Notes under the pieces: model-generated | Seen by the model: the letters and a program-made list of their open reading frames with translations, nothing else | What the model was told of the DNA's origin: nothing | Database searches by the model: none | Translations under genes and position numbers: made by a program | In this document: piece by piece, positions 16,894-25,200 of the stretch | Numbering within the stretch: the first letter of the stretch is position 1 | How the letters are laid out: every line of letters begins with the position of its first letter | Source: an uncultured Clostridium sp. | GTDB lineage: Bacteria; Bacillota; Clostridia; TANB77; CAG-508 | NCBI GenBank assembly: GCA_900553125.1 | Contig: USCB01000023.1 | Span: 1 to 27,810, forward strand | Length of the DNA: 27,810 nt | Direction of reading: 5' to 3'

Positions 16894-16935
16894 TATAAGA
16901 TAAATATTAGGAGGTATTTATCTTATATTTTTTTC
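16894..16935 (+). terminator. Terminator after the pyrBI unit
   Basis: TATAAGATAAAT (16894-16905) pairs with ATTTATCTTATA (16916-16927) and is followed by a T-run. The 10-base loop contains AGGAGG, a perfect ribosome-binding sequence with no start codon suitably placed after it. Confidence 0.75.
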
Positions 16936-17014
16936 AAAAAATAAATTGTTAAAATTTCAAGTTTTTAGTGTAATTTTTACTTGGATTTTAGGAGCTCTTC
17001 TACATTTTACATAA

Positions 17015-17066
17015 TTTCGTGTTGGGGACGGTTCTTTTCGCGAAAAGAACCGTCCCTAATACGAAA
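17015..17066. repeat. 26-bp-arm palindrome, GGGGACGGTTCTTTT family
   Basis: TTTCGTGTTGGGGACGG... (17015-17040) pairs with 17041-17066 with only two G-U positions and no spacer between arms (centre TTTTCGCGAAAA). It ends two bases before the cotJC stop codon and lies between two convergent transcription units, so it may terminate both. The region 16936-17014 between the previous terminator and this repeat holds nothing that I can assign. Confidence 0.88.
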
Positions 17067-17068
17067 AT

Positions 17069-17659
17069 TTAATTACAATTATTCATATAAAATTTCTTAT
17101 CAGCAAGTTTATCTTGAACTTTACGTAAAGCTTCACCAAATCTTTGGAAATGAACAACTTCTCTTTCTCTTAAGAACTTCAAAGGTTCAACAACATCAGG
17201 ATTATCTCTACATAAATCAATCAATTTTTCATAAGTGGCTCTAGCTTTTTGCTCTGCAGCTAAATCCTCTTGAAGATTTGCAATAGGATCACCTTTACAA
17301 GCTAAGCAATTTGCACTAAAAGGAACACCTGCAGCAGATTGTGGATACACATCAACACCATGATCTGTATAATAAGCACTAAGACCAGCAGCTTCAATCT
17401 CTTCAATAGAAGCATTTTTAGTCAATTGATGCACAATAGTTCCGACCATTTCTAAGTGAGCTAATTCTTCTGTACCGATATCATTCAAAATAGCTTTAGC
17501 ATTTTGGTCTGGCATACCAAAACGTTGAGATAAATACCTAAGAGAAGCGGCAAGTTCTCCGTCAGGTCCTCCATATTGTGATATAATAACCTTAGCAAGT
17601 CTAGGGTCTTTACATTTAATATTAATAGGATATTGTAAAATTTTATTATAAGTCCACAT
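17069..17659 (-). CDS. cotJC: Spore coat protein CotJC, manganese catalase-like
   Basis: This protein of about 196 residues starts MWTYNKILQYP and is a ferritin-like four-helix protein of the manganese catalase family. Metal-ligand patterns are visible: GPDGELAASLRY (Glu), EELAHLEMVG (ExxH) and REREVVHFQRFGEAL (ExxH). An upstream frame could add nine residues, but ATG 17657-17659 overlaps the cotJB stop by one base (TAATG) and has a GAAGGAGGA site in the cotJB end, so it is the better start. CotJC is a spore-coat component, in related species with possible peroxide-removing activity. It is the last gene of cotJABC. Confidence 0.93.
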   Translation of the reverse strand: MWTYNKILQYPINIKCKDPRLAKVIISQYGGPDGELAASLRYLSQRFGMPDQNAKAILNDIGTEELAHLEMVGTIVHQLTKNASIEEIEAAGLSAYYTDHGVDVYPQSAAGVPFSANCLACKGDPIANLQEDLAAEQKARATYEKLIDLCRDNPDVVEPLKFLREREVVHFQRFGEALRKVQDKLADKKFYMNNCN

Positions 17660-17985
17660 TAGAACATTCCTCCTTCCCAAGGCCAAGGCTCTTCAAGCCA
17701 TCTCCACTTATTACAAGGGCAATTAATAGTTAAAGGACCATAAACCTTTTGATATTTATCAGTTAAATCTCTGTATTCTCTACAATACTTATTGTGTAGA
17801 CAAAGAGCCTTTTCATCATCAGGATGAGTATCTAAATACAAAGCAAGTTCTTGAATGGCAAAAGCTAAACATTTAATTTCATTTAGCATTTCAGATCTTT
17901 TACTTTCATTTTCACAGCAAGAAGAATTACAGCATTCATTATTTGAATCCATATTCATAGGATTATTTAAAGTTGCATTCATCAT
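17659..17985 (-). CDS. cotJB: Spore coat protein CotJB
   Basis: This 108-residue protein has the CotJB core EIKCLAFAIQELALYLDTHPDDEKA (family pattern of an N-terminal helix, then LDTHPDD), YGPLTI and the typical C-terminal end EEPWPWEGGMF. The first 30 residues are Asn/Cys-rich (NECCNSSCCEN), more than usual for CotJB, and could serve cross-linking or metal binding in the coat. The start overlaps the cotJA stop by ATGA; the first or the second Met could be used. Co-transcribed with its neighbours. Confidence 0.9.
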   Translation of the reverse strand: MMNATLNNPMNMDSNNECCNSSCCENESKRSEMLNEIKCLAFAIQELALYLDTHPDDEKALCLHNKYCREYRDLTDKYQKVYGPLTINCPCNKWRWLEEPWPWEGGMF

Positions 17986-18347
17986 TCATTACACCCCTCT
18001 CCAATAGAATTAGTTCTTTCAAGAAAACTAATTTGTCGCATAGAATCACAAGGTTCATAAGGACTTACAAGTTCTGGAAAAATAGTTCCGTGTTTTAAAC
18101 CAACACAAGGTTTAAAAGTTTCATTCATAAATTGAGTTGGAACATAACTTTGAGCAAGCATTGGATTATCTGGAAAGACATCCATATAATTATCATCAAA
18201 CCCACATCCGCAATTTTCGTTGTAACTTTGTGTGTTATTTCCTACATTATTACAACAGTTTTCAATGAGATTTGTATTATTACAGTGTTTTTGCATATTA
18301 ATCATGTTGTTGTTCATACAACAGCAACGCATACATCTATTTCGCAT
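17982..18347 (-). CDS. cotJA: Spore coat-associated protein CotJA
   Basis: This 121-residue protein is recognised by the CotJA core LAQSYVPTQFMNETF and by its place before cotJB. The first 50 residues are rich in Cys and Asn (MRNRCMRCCCMNNN, ENCCNN, ENCGCG), an extension not typical of the short Bacillus protein. The ATG has an AGGAGGT ribosome binding site 11 bases upstream. Genes of this group are expected to be made in the mother cell under a sporulation sigma factor; I could not define a convincing SigE promoter. Confidence 0.85.
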   Translation of the reverse strand: MRNRCMRCCCMNNNMINMQKHCNNTNLIENCCNNVGNNTQSYNENCGCGFDDNYMDVFPDNPMLAQSYVPTQFMNETFKPCVGLKHGTIFPELVSPYEPCDSMRQISFLERTNSIGEGCNE

Positions 18348-18427
18348 TTTTGTTTTTACCTCCTAGTATAAATTTATAATATATAATATTCAAAAGTTCG
18401 ACAGGGGGTGACAATAGAAAATTCTAA

Positions 18428-18456
18428 TTTACAACAAAAAAAATATATGATATAAT
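18428..18456 (+). promoter_or_regulatory. Sigma-A promoter of the acyltransferase-glycosyltransferase operon
   Basis: TTTACA (18428-18433) and TATAAT (18451-18456) are 17 bases apart, with a TG one base before the -10 (extended -10). It drives the + strand genes from 18512 and diverges from cotJA. Confidence 0.75.
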
Positions 18457-18472
18457 CCACTAAAAATGTACT

Positions 18473-18491
18473 AAAAAGAACCGGTCCCAAA
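18473..18491 (+). repeat. Single half-site of the GGGAC palindrome family
   Basis: AAAAAGAACCGGTCCCAAA matches one arm (AAAAGAACCGTCCCCAAT) of the dispersed palindromes with small changes. No second arm is present. It lies in the 5' leader between the promoter at 18428-18456 and the AAAGGAGAA ribosome binding site of the acyltransferase gene. Confidence 0.6.
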
Positions 18492-18511
18492 CGAACAAAA
18501 GGAGAAACAAA

Positions 18512-19270
18512 ATGAAAAAAATAAACTACTATAAAACATACCAAGACGATTTTGTCCAGAGTCAAGACCAAAACTACAAATTGCCAAAAGATTACAAATG
18601 GATACATAAAAATATAATATACAAGCTATTCTCAGGAATACTATATAGAATTGCATATATAATAAGCCTAATATACTGTAGATTTTTTCTACACATAAAA
18701 ATAAAAAATGCAAAAATTCTAAAAAAGTACAAAAAAGAAGGATATTTTATATATGGAAACCACACTCAGCCAATAGGAGATGTATTTACACCAGCACATA
18801 TATGCAAAAGAAAGAGAATATATGTAATAGCAAATAGTAATAATTTGAAAGTCAAGACAATAGGAAAGCTACTTCCAATGCTAGGAATTTTACCAATACC
18901 TGATTCTCCAAATAGAATGAAGGAATTTTTGAATGCAGTTAAACAAAGAGTAAGAGAAGAAAAATGTGTTGTTATATACCCAGAGGCACATGTATGGCCA
19001 TATTATACTGAGATTAGACCATTTCCTACTACATCATTTAAATTTCCGGCAGAAACTAGGCTTAAATCATTTTCAGCAACCACTACATATCAAAAAAGAA
19101 AAATCGGAAAGAAACCCAAAATAACGGTGTATGTAGATGGTCCGTTTGAAATTGATGAAAAATTAAATAAAAAAGAAAATCAGAAAAAATTATGTAAAGA
19201 AATATATGAATGTATGGTAAATAGAAGTAAACAGAGCGATTATGAATATATAGAATATAGGAGAAAATAA
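18512..19270 (+). CDS. PlsC-like 1-acylglycerol-3-phosphate acyltransferase family protein
   Basis: This 252-residue protein has the acyltransferase motif I NHTQPIGD (His84, Asp89; HX4D) and a motif III-like VVIYPEAHVWPYY in place of the common FPEGTR, with PIPDSPNRM between them. One hydrophobic segment lies at about 41-60 (FSGILYRIAYIISLIYCRFF pattern), so it is probably bound to the inner face of the membrane. It should transfer an acyl chain to a glycerol- or sugar-phosphate lipid. It is followed after three bases by two GT8 genes, suggesting modification or synthesis of a glycolipid. Classical phosphatidate synthesis is possible but less likely, given the context and divergent motif III. 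Confidence 0.82.
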   Translation: MKKINYYKTYQDDFVQSQDQNYKLPKDYKWIHKNIIYKLFSGILYRIAYIISLIYCRFFLHIKIKNAKILKKYKKEGYFIYGNHTQPIGDVFTPAHICKRKRIYVIANSNNLKVKTIGKLLPMLGILPIPDSPNRMKEFLNAVKQRVREEKCVVIYPEAHVWPYYTEIRPFPTTSFKFPAETRLKSFSATTTYQKRKIGKKPKITVYVDGPFEIDEKLNKKENQKKLCKEIYECMVNRSKQSDYEYIEYRRK

Positions 19271-19273
19271 AAG

Positions 19274-20105
19274 ATGGATATTTTGTATTGTGGAGATAAA
19301 AATATAGAAGGTGGACTAATTATTTCTGTCTTGTCTTTGTTAAAAAATGTAAAAACAAATATTACTATTTATGTACTAACTATAAATAGTAAGAAGTGGA
19401 ACATAAATGGGGTAACTCAAAACTGTATAGATGTTTTAGATAATAAAATGAAATTAGTAAACAAGGAAAATTCGATAAAAAAAATTGATATAACAGAGCT
19501 TTTCGAAAAAGAAATTCCCTATCAAAATATGAAAACACGTTTTACTCCTTGTTGTATGCTAAGATTGTTTGCAGATGAGATAAATGAACTTCCAGATAGA
19601 ATTTTGTATTTAGATAATGATGTAATTTGCAGAAAAGATTGCCAAGATTTTTATAATCAAGATATGGAAGGTTATGAAATTGCGCGGTTCTTTAGATTAT
19701 TATGGAAAATGGTTTTTTAAAAATAAAAAAATCAAATTTAATTATATAAATTCAGGTGTATTATTATTAAACTTAAAGAAGATAAGAGAAACAAAATTGT
19801 TAAAAAGAGCAAGACAAATGTGTCAGAATAAAAAAATGTTTATGCCAGACCAGTCATCATTAAATAAGTTATCATTAAGCAAAAAAATAGAAAAAAGAAA
19901 ATACAATGAACAGAGGAAACTAAAAAAAGACACTGTATTTCAGCATTTTACAACAAGTTTCAGATTATTTCCGCTTTTTCATAAAGTAACAATAAAACCA
20001 TGGGATATAGAAAAAGTACATAAAAGGTTGAAAATTTTTGAGTATGATGATATACTATTAGAATATGAAAAGATGAAAAAGGTAATTAAAGGAGAAGAAA
20101 AATGA
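19274..20105 (+). pseudogene. GT8-family glycosyltransferase, frameshifted
   Basis: The first frame (19274-19720) starts MDILYCGDKNIEGG and includes the DXD-type motif LYLDNDVICRKD. It leaves the family after MEGYEIA at 19684. The second frame carries the rest, from GSLDYYGKWFF at 19686 through NYINSGVLLLNLKKIRE, MPDQSSLN and IKPWDIEKVH to 20105. One extra base within GCGC at 19682-19685 explains both halves; together they give about 276 residues, a normal GT8 length. Such enzymes move a sugar from a nucleotide sugar to a lipid or glycan. An AGGAGA site in the acyltransferase end precedes the ATG. The break may be an error in the assembly or a true inactivation. Confidence 0.8.
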
Positions 20106-21061
20106 AAAGAAATAAAGAAATACCAATATTTTTTGCAATAGATGACAAATATGCACCATATGCGAGTTGTACTATTACATCAATTATTGAAAATAGTTCA
20201 AAAGAATATAATTACAAAATATACTTATTACATGATAATTGCAGCAAAGAAAATATTTCCAGAATATCAAAATTACAATGTGAAGGTTTTGACATAATTT
20301 TTAAGGAAATGAAAGAAGGATTGGAATCAATAACTGATAGAATAGAAAATAGATTAAGATGTGACTATTTTACACTTACAATTTACTTTAGATTATTTAT
20401 TGCAGATATGTTTCCAGAATATGATAAAGGAATATATATTGATAGTGATATAGTAGTTCCAGGAGATATATCAGAATTATATAATAAGGAATTAGGAGAT
20501 AATTTTATTGGTGCATCAACAGACAATTCAATTCAAGGTATACCAGAACTTACTAAATACGTAGAAGAAGCGGTTGGTGTTAAAAGACGTGAATATATAA
20601 ACTCAGGTGTATTAGTAATGAATTTAAAGAAAATGAGAGAAACAGAATTCAGTAAAAAGTTTTTAACATTATTAAATACATATCATTTTGATTCAATTGC
20701 ACCAGATCAAGATTATATAAACGCAATGTGTAATGGAAAAATATTATATTTAAATGAAGAATGGGATGCAATGCCAACAGAAGGAAAAGATGAAATAAAA
20801 AATCCGAAACTTATCCATTATAATTTATTCCAAAAACCATGGTGTTATGATAATATTCAATATTCTGATGTTTTTTGGAAATATGCTAAAAAAACAGATT
20901 ATTATGAAGAAATTGTCGAATTTAAAAATAACTATTCTGATGAACAAAAGAAATCTGACCAAGAATGTTTAGGTCTTTTAGTAAGCAAGGGAAACATTTT
21001 ACCAAACAATGAAGTTACTTTAAAAAAGATGTTTGAACAAGGAAAAAATATAAGAGTTTAA
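20102..21061 (+). CDS. GT8-family glycosyltransferase
   Basis: This 319-residue enzyme of glycosyltransferase family 8 has an N-terminal IPIFFAIDDKYAPYASCTITSI (typical substrate-binding start), the metal-binding YIDSDIVVPGD (DXD), REYINSGVLVMNLKKMRE, APDQDYIN and the closing HYNLFQKPW with the conserved His and Lys-Pro-Trp. It is cytosolic, without membrane segments. The start overlaps the previous gene by ATGA, so translation is coupled. The paralogue just upstream has the same fold, and the two may add successive sugars. Donor and acceptor cannot be deduced. Confidence 0.9.
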   Translation: MKRNKEIPIFFAIDDKYAPYASCTITSIIENSSKEYNYKIYLLHDNCSKENISRISKLQCEGFDIIFKEMKEGLESITDRIENRLRCDYFTLTIYFRLFIADMFPEYDKGIYIDSDIVVPGDISELYNKELGDNFIGASTDNSIQGIPELTKYVEEAVGVKRREYINSGVLVMNLKKMRETEFSKKFLTLLNTYHFDSIAPDQDYINAMCNGKILYLNEEWDAMPTEGKDEIKNPKLIHYNLFQKPWCYDNIQYSDVFWKYAKKTDYYEEIVEFKNNYSDEQKKSDQECLGLLVSKGNILPNNEVTLKKMFEQGKNIRV

Positions 21062-21065
21062 AATT

Positions 21066-21101
21066 AAAAACAGATAATTTATTAAAAAGTTATCTGTTTT
21101 T
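21066..21101 (+). terminator. Terminator after the glycosyltransferase operon
   Basis: AAAAACAGATAA (21066-21077) and TTATCTGTTTTT (21090-21101) form a 12-bp stem with a 12-base loop, and end in a T-run. Confidence 0.8.
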
Positions 21102-21125
21102 ATATGGAGATAAAAGGAGGGGAAT

Positions 21126-23726
21126 ATGGAAGGCAAGACAATAGATGAAAAATTAAAAGAATATAGCAAATTAAATAAAGAAGAATTATTTTCTAAAATG
21201 GAAACATCTATAGAAGGACTTAGTATTGTAGATATAGAAGAAAAAATAGAAAAATATGGAAATAATATATTAGATGTTAAAAATAATAATACCTTATTAA
21301 GTAGATTAAAAGAGGCTTTTATAAATCCATTTAATATAGTTCTAATTTTAGTGGCAATTATAACATTTGTTACAGACGTTGTTATTGCTACGAAAAAAGA
21401 CTATTTAACATTTATTCTTATTATAAGTACAGTAGTGGTATCAGCATTAATTTCTTTTTTTCAACAAACAAGTTCTGATAAGGCAGCACAAAAATTGAAA
21501 AATATGATTTCAAATAAAATAGATGTAATAAGAGATGGACAACAAAGTATAGTTGATGTAGAAAATGTAGTTCCAGGAGATATTGTTAGATTATCATCAG
21601 GGGACATGTTACCAGGAGATGTACGATTTATAGAAACAAAGGACTTATTTATAGACCAAGCATCATTAACTGGAGAATCAAATCCTGTTGAAAAATATGC
21701 AGTTTTAAAAGAAGAGGATGCAGAAATAACAGATTTATCCAATATAGGTTTTATGGGTACAAATGTTGTTAGTGGGTTTGCACTAGGTGTAATTGTTGCA
21801 ACAGGTAATTATACATATTTTGGAAATATGGCAAAATCTTTATATAGTGTAAATGAAAAAAACAGTTTTGAAAAAGGTGTTGATAGTGTAAGCAAATTAT
21901 TAATAAAATTTATGATGGTTATGGTACCGATTATATTAATTATAAATTTAGTTACAAAAGGAAATGTTTGGGATTCACTAATTTTTGCTATTACTATAGC
22001 AGTTGGGCTAACACCAGAAATGTTGCCTGTTATAATGACATCAACATTAGCAAATGGGGCAGTGAAAATGTCAAAAAAGAAGACAATTGTAAAAAGGTTA
22101 AGTTCGATACAAACATTTGGGGAAATGAATATTTTATGTACAGATAAAACAGGAACACTAACAGAAGATGAAATAATTTTGGAAAAATATATGGATGTAT
22201 CAGGTGAAGAAAATATTAGAATTTTAAAACATGCATTTTTAAATAGTTATTTTCAAACAGGATTAAAAAACTTGATTGATGTTGCAATAATCTCAAGAGC
22301 TGAAAAAGAAGGATTGAACATCTTAAAAGAAGAATACGTAAGAGAAGATGAAATACCATTTGATTTTTCAAGAAGAAGAATGAGTGTTGTTCTAAGAGAT
22401 AACAAAGGAAAAAGACAATTAATAACAAAAGGAGCAGTTGATGAAATTATAGAGATATGTTCATTTATTGATATTGATGGGCAAGTTATACCATTAACAA
22501 AAGAGATGAAAGAAAGAGCATATAAGGTTTATGAAAAAAACAATAATGACGGATTAAGAGTATTAGCTGTTGCACAAAAAAATCATATACATGGGGTAGA
22601 AACATTTGGAGTAGCAGATGAATGTGATATGGTTTTAATAGGATTTGTAGGATTTTTAGACCCTCCAAAAGAAAGTGCAAAACAGGCAATTACAGCACTA
22701 TATAAACATGGTATTGACACAATTGTTTTAACAGGAGATAGTGAAGGTGTTGCAATTAATGTTTGTAAGAAAGTTGGTATACCAGTAGATAAATGCCTAA
22801 CAGGTAAAGATATAGAGGAAATGTCAGATGATGAATTGAAAAATAAATCAAAAGAATGTAGACTATATTCTAAATTATCACCATTACAAAAACAAAGAGT
22901 AGTTAGGATATATCAAGAACAAGGAAACACGGTTGGATATATGGGAGATGGAATTAATGATAGTCCACCATTAAAACAAGCAGATGTTGGAATTTCAGTA
23001 GATACAGCAGTTGATATCGCTAAAGAAACAGCAGATATAATTTTGTTAGAAAAGGATTTAAATGTATTAGAAGAAGGAGTTATAAATGGAAGAAAAACAT
23101 TTACCAATATACTAAAATATATAAAAATGGCAACAAGTGGAAACTTCGGAAATATGTTATCTGTTGTAATTGCAAGTATATTTTTGCCATTTTTACCAAT
23201 GTTACCAATCCATATTTTAATACAAAATTTACTAAACGATTTTGCACAAATAGGAATGCCTTTTGATGATGTTGAAAAAGAATATATTGAAAAACCTAAA
23301 AAATGGGATACAAAAAGTATAAAAAAATTCATGTTTGCATTTGGAATAATCAGTTCAGCATTAGATATATTATGTTTTATAATATTATGGTATGTCATGA
23401 AATTTAATACACCAGAAAAAGCCACACTTTTCCAAACTGGTTGGTTTGCATTTGGAATTATTTCGCAAACATTGATTATTTACATGATGAGAACATCAGG
23501 AATTCCATTTATTACAAGCAAGCCATCAAAGCAATTGATGATTTCGACATTATCAGTAACAGTATTAGCTTTAATTATTGCATTTACAAATATTTCAGTT
23601 GCATTTGATTTGAAAAAACTCCCATTACAATATGGAGTGGTAATTTTAGTGCTTATGCTTATATATGCATTTATAATTCAAGTTTACAAAAAGATTTATT
23701 TAAAAACTAATAAAGAATGGTTGTAA
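21126..23726 (+). CDS. mgtA: Magnesium-translocating P-type ATPase (MgtA type)
   Basis: This 866-residue membrane protein is a P3B-type ATPase. It shows the actuator motif SLTGESNPVEK, the phosphorylation site CTDKTGTLTED with Asp340, the nucleotide-domain LTGDSEG and the hinge GDGINDSPPLKQADVGISVD. The MgtA/MgtB hallmark segments NDFAQIGMPFDDVEKEYIEKP (as two adjoining parts) and MRTSGIPFI follow near the end. About ten membrane segments are visible. It should import Mg2+ with ATP hydrolysis. Length is slightly below that of enteric MgtA (about 900), because of a shorter N-terminus. The ribosome binding site AAAAGGAGGGG lies just before the ATG. No promoter is clear in the 24 bases after the upstream terminator, and no M-box riboswitch fits this short gap. 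Confidence 0.93.
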   Translation: MEGKTIDEKLKEYSKLNKEELFSKMETSIEGLSIVDIEEKIEKYGNNILDVKNNNTLLSRLKEAFINPFNIVLILVAIITFVTDVVIATKKDYLTFILIISTVVVSALISFFQQTSSDKAAQKLKNMISNKIDVIRDGQQSIVDVENVVPGDIVRLSSGDMLPGDVRFIETKDLFIDQASLTGESNPVEKYAVLKEEDAEITDLSNIGFMGTNVVSGFALGVIVATGNYTYFGNMAKSLYSVNEKNSFEKGVDSVSKLLIKFMMVMVPIILIINLVTKGNVWDSLIFAITIAVGLTPEMLPVIMTSTLANGAVKMSKKKTIVKRLSSIQTFGEMNILCTDKTGTLTEDEIILEKYMDVSGEENIRILKHAFLNSYFQTGLKNLIDVAIISRAEKEGLNILKEEYVREDEIPFDFSRRRMSVVLRDNKGKRQLITKGAVDEIIEICSFIDIDGQVIPLTKEMKERAYKVYEKNNNDGLRVLAVAQKNHIHGVETFGVADECDMVLIGFVGFLDPPKESAKQAITALYKHGIDTIVLTGDSEGVAINVCKKVGIPVDKCLTGKDIEEMSDDELKNKSKECRLYSKLSPLQKQRVVRIYQEQGNTVGYMGDGINDSPPLKQADVGISVDTAVDIAKETADIILLEKDLNVLEEGVINGRKTFTNILKYIKMATSGNFGNMLSVVIASIFLPFLPMLPIHILIQNLLNDFAQIGMPFDDVEKEYIEKPKKWDTKSIKKFMFAFGIISSALDILCFIILWYVMKFNTPEKATLFQTGWFAFGIISQTLIIYMMRTSGIPFITSKPSKQLMISTLSVTVLALIIAFTNISVAFDLKKLPLQYGVVILVLMLIYAFIIQVYKKIYLKTNKEWL

Positions 23727-23772
23727 ACAGTAACTATAATAATTTTGAAAAATGTAAAAAAATGTGAAAATA

Positions 23773-23801
23773 TTGAAATTTAATTATAAAGATGTTATAA
23801 T
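23773..23801 (+). promoter_or_regulatory. Sigma-A promoter of the diguanylate cyclase gene
   Basis: TTGAAA (23773-23778) and TATAAT (23796-23801) are 17 bases apart. The leader of about 90 bases contains a small hairpin (AAGTTCA/TGAACTT, about 23824-23844) and a weaker one (AAACC/GGTTT) followed by Ts before the AAAGGAGGAG ribosome binding site. Confidence 0.75.
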
Positions 23802-23900
23802 GTTACAGTCAAAAAACAATAAAAAGTTCATTTTTTTTGAACTTGTTCACATAATATAAACCGAATTGGTTTTTTGGGGAAAACAAAGGAGGAGCAATAT

Positions 23901-25040
23901 ATGAGTAGTTTTTATACATTAATGATTGTGAATGTAGTTGTAAGTATGGTGATACTTACAACAATAGTGGCAAATAATAAAAGTTTAGCAGGAAGACCTA
24001 AAAGCCGGAAGGGACTTATAATTGCGTTTTCTTTTATAACTTTAGGGGCTATTAGTGAGTGGCTTAATATATTTATAAGGGAGAACGAATTGGCAAATTT
24101 AATATGGTTGGTGGATTGGCTTAGATTAATAAAATTTATTATCATGCCAATTACACCAATCATAACCGCAGACGCTTTATTTGAAAAAGAAAGCAAAAAT
24201 AAACTGATAGAGACAATATGGTTTCTTGAAAAGATTTATTTAATTCTTGGAATTATTCTGATAGTAGAAGGATATGTATTTTTTTCAAACGAATCAAGTA
24301 TATATTATTCAAAAAGAGTCTGGTATGAAACCATGATGTATAATGTATATATAGTTGCATTTTTAGTTGCAACCATGTATTTGTTTGCAAATGCATACAG
24401 TTTTAGCAAGAAACATCAGCAAAAATCATTCATTATTTTATTAGAAATGATATTGTTTGTTGTTATTGGTGTAGTTATGCAAATATCAAATATACATCAG
24501 AAAACATCGTGGCTTACAATATCAGTAACGGCAATGTTCTTCTATATGTATTATAATGAATTAATACAAAATATAGATGGAATGACAGGGCTGCTGAACC
24601 AGAAAAGCTTTCATTCATATATTGAAAGTGAGGCAAATGAAAACAAAAAATGTATAATAGTTATCATGGATGTAAATGATTTTAAATATATAAATGATAA
24701 CTATGGGCACCATTTTGGCGATGAAATTTTAAAAGACATTAGTTGTATCTTGAAAGAAAGTTACCAAGATGTCGGATTTTGCTATCGTATGGGTGGTGAT
24801 GAATTTGCTGTCATTGTCAAAAAAGACTTTGAGGAAATTGAACAAATAAATCAAGGTTTTATAAATAATCTGCAAAAGAAACGGGAGGTTAAAGCAGAAC
24901 TTCCACATGTATCATGGGGGTATTCAGTGTATGACCCTAAAAACAAAAGGAAGCATTCCTTGCAGGATACAAAAAAAGAAGCAGATGTAAAGATGTACCT
25001 CGAGAAGAAAAAATTTAAAGAAAAAAAACCCAAAAGATGA
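23901..25040 (+). CDS. Membrane diguanylate cyclase (7TM + GGDEF)
   Basis: This protein of about 379 residues has seven predicted membrane helices in residues 1-215, then a GGDEF domain starting at DGMTGLLNQKSF. The active-site motif GGDEF is intact at residues 298-302 (YRMGGDEFAV), and the substrate/metal residues DVNDFKYINDNYGH are present, so it should make c-di-GMP. The inhibitory I-site RxxD that normally lies nine residues before GGDEF is absent (Q and G occupy those places), so product inhibition is not expected. ATG 23901 has a perfect AAAGGAGGAG site; the longer open frame from 23874 would start before that site. The membrane part may sense a ligand or a membrane state that I cannot identify. 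Confidence 0.9.
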   Translation: MSSFYTLMIVNVVVSMVILTTIVANNKSLAGRPKSRKGLIIAFSFITLGAISEWLNIFIRENELANLIWLVDWLRLIKFIIMPITPIITADALFEKESKNKLIETIWFLEKIYLILGIILIVEGYVFFSNESSIYYSKRVWYETMMYNVYIVAFLVATMYLFANAYSFSKKHQQKSFIILLEMILFVVIGVVMQISNIHQKTSWLTISVTAMFFYMYYNELIQNIDGMTGLLNQKSFHSYIESEANENKKCIIVIMDVNDFKYINDNYGHHFGDEILKDISCILKESYQDVGFCYRMGGDEFAVIVKKDFEEIEQINQGFINNLQKKREVKAELPHVSWGYSVYDPKNKRKHSLQDTKKEADVKMYLEKKKFKEKKPKR

Positions 25041-25050
25041 TGTGAACAAC

Positions 25051-25090
25051 AAAAAGGCACAGGAAATAAATTATATAGCCTGTGCTTTTT
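25051..25090 (+). terminator. Terminator after the diguanylate cyclase gene
   Basis: AAAAAGGCACAGG (25051-25063) pairs with CCTGTGCTTTTT (25079-25090), with one bulged G, and ends in a T-run. The hairpin begins ten bases after the stop codon. Confidence 0.75.
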
Positions 25091-25200
25091 GCGTACACTA
25101 TTATTTACAAGAGAACAAAAATAATATTTTAATTAAGTTTGCAAGCAAAGTCTTTTTTATATGTAACATAAATATACTAAATAAAGGAAGGAATAAAAAA

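Noticed and set aside
18360..18405. SigE-like promoter for cotJABC (GAATATT, 14 bases, TATACTA on the minus strand)
   Set aside because: The -10 overlaps the AGGAGG ribosome binding site, so transcription would start after it. In AT-rich DNA the match is weak.
21062..21125. M-box magnesium riboswitch before mgtA
   Set aside because: The gap is about 64 bases and is mostly the upstream terminator, too short for an M-box.
23802..23900. c-di-GMP riboswitch in the diguanylate cyclase leader
   Set aside because: The conserved GEMM core sequence is absent; only two small hairpins are present.
25091..25200. yybP-ykoY manganese riboswitch before mntP
   Set aside because: The region lacks the paired arms and conserved loops; it is only AT-rich leader.
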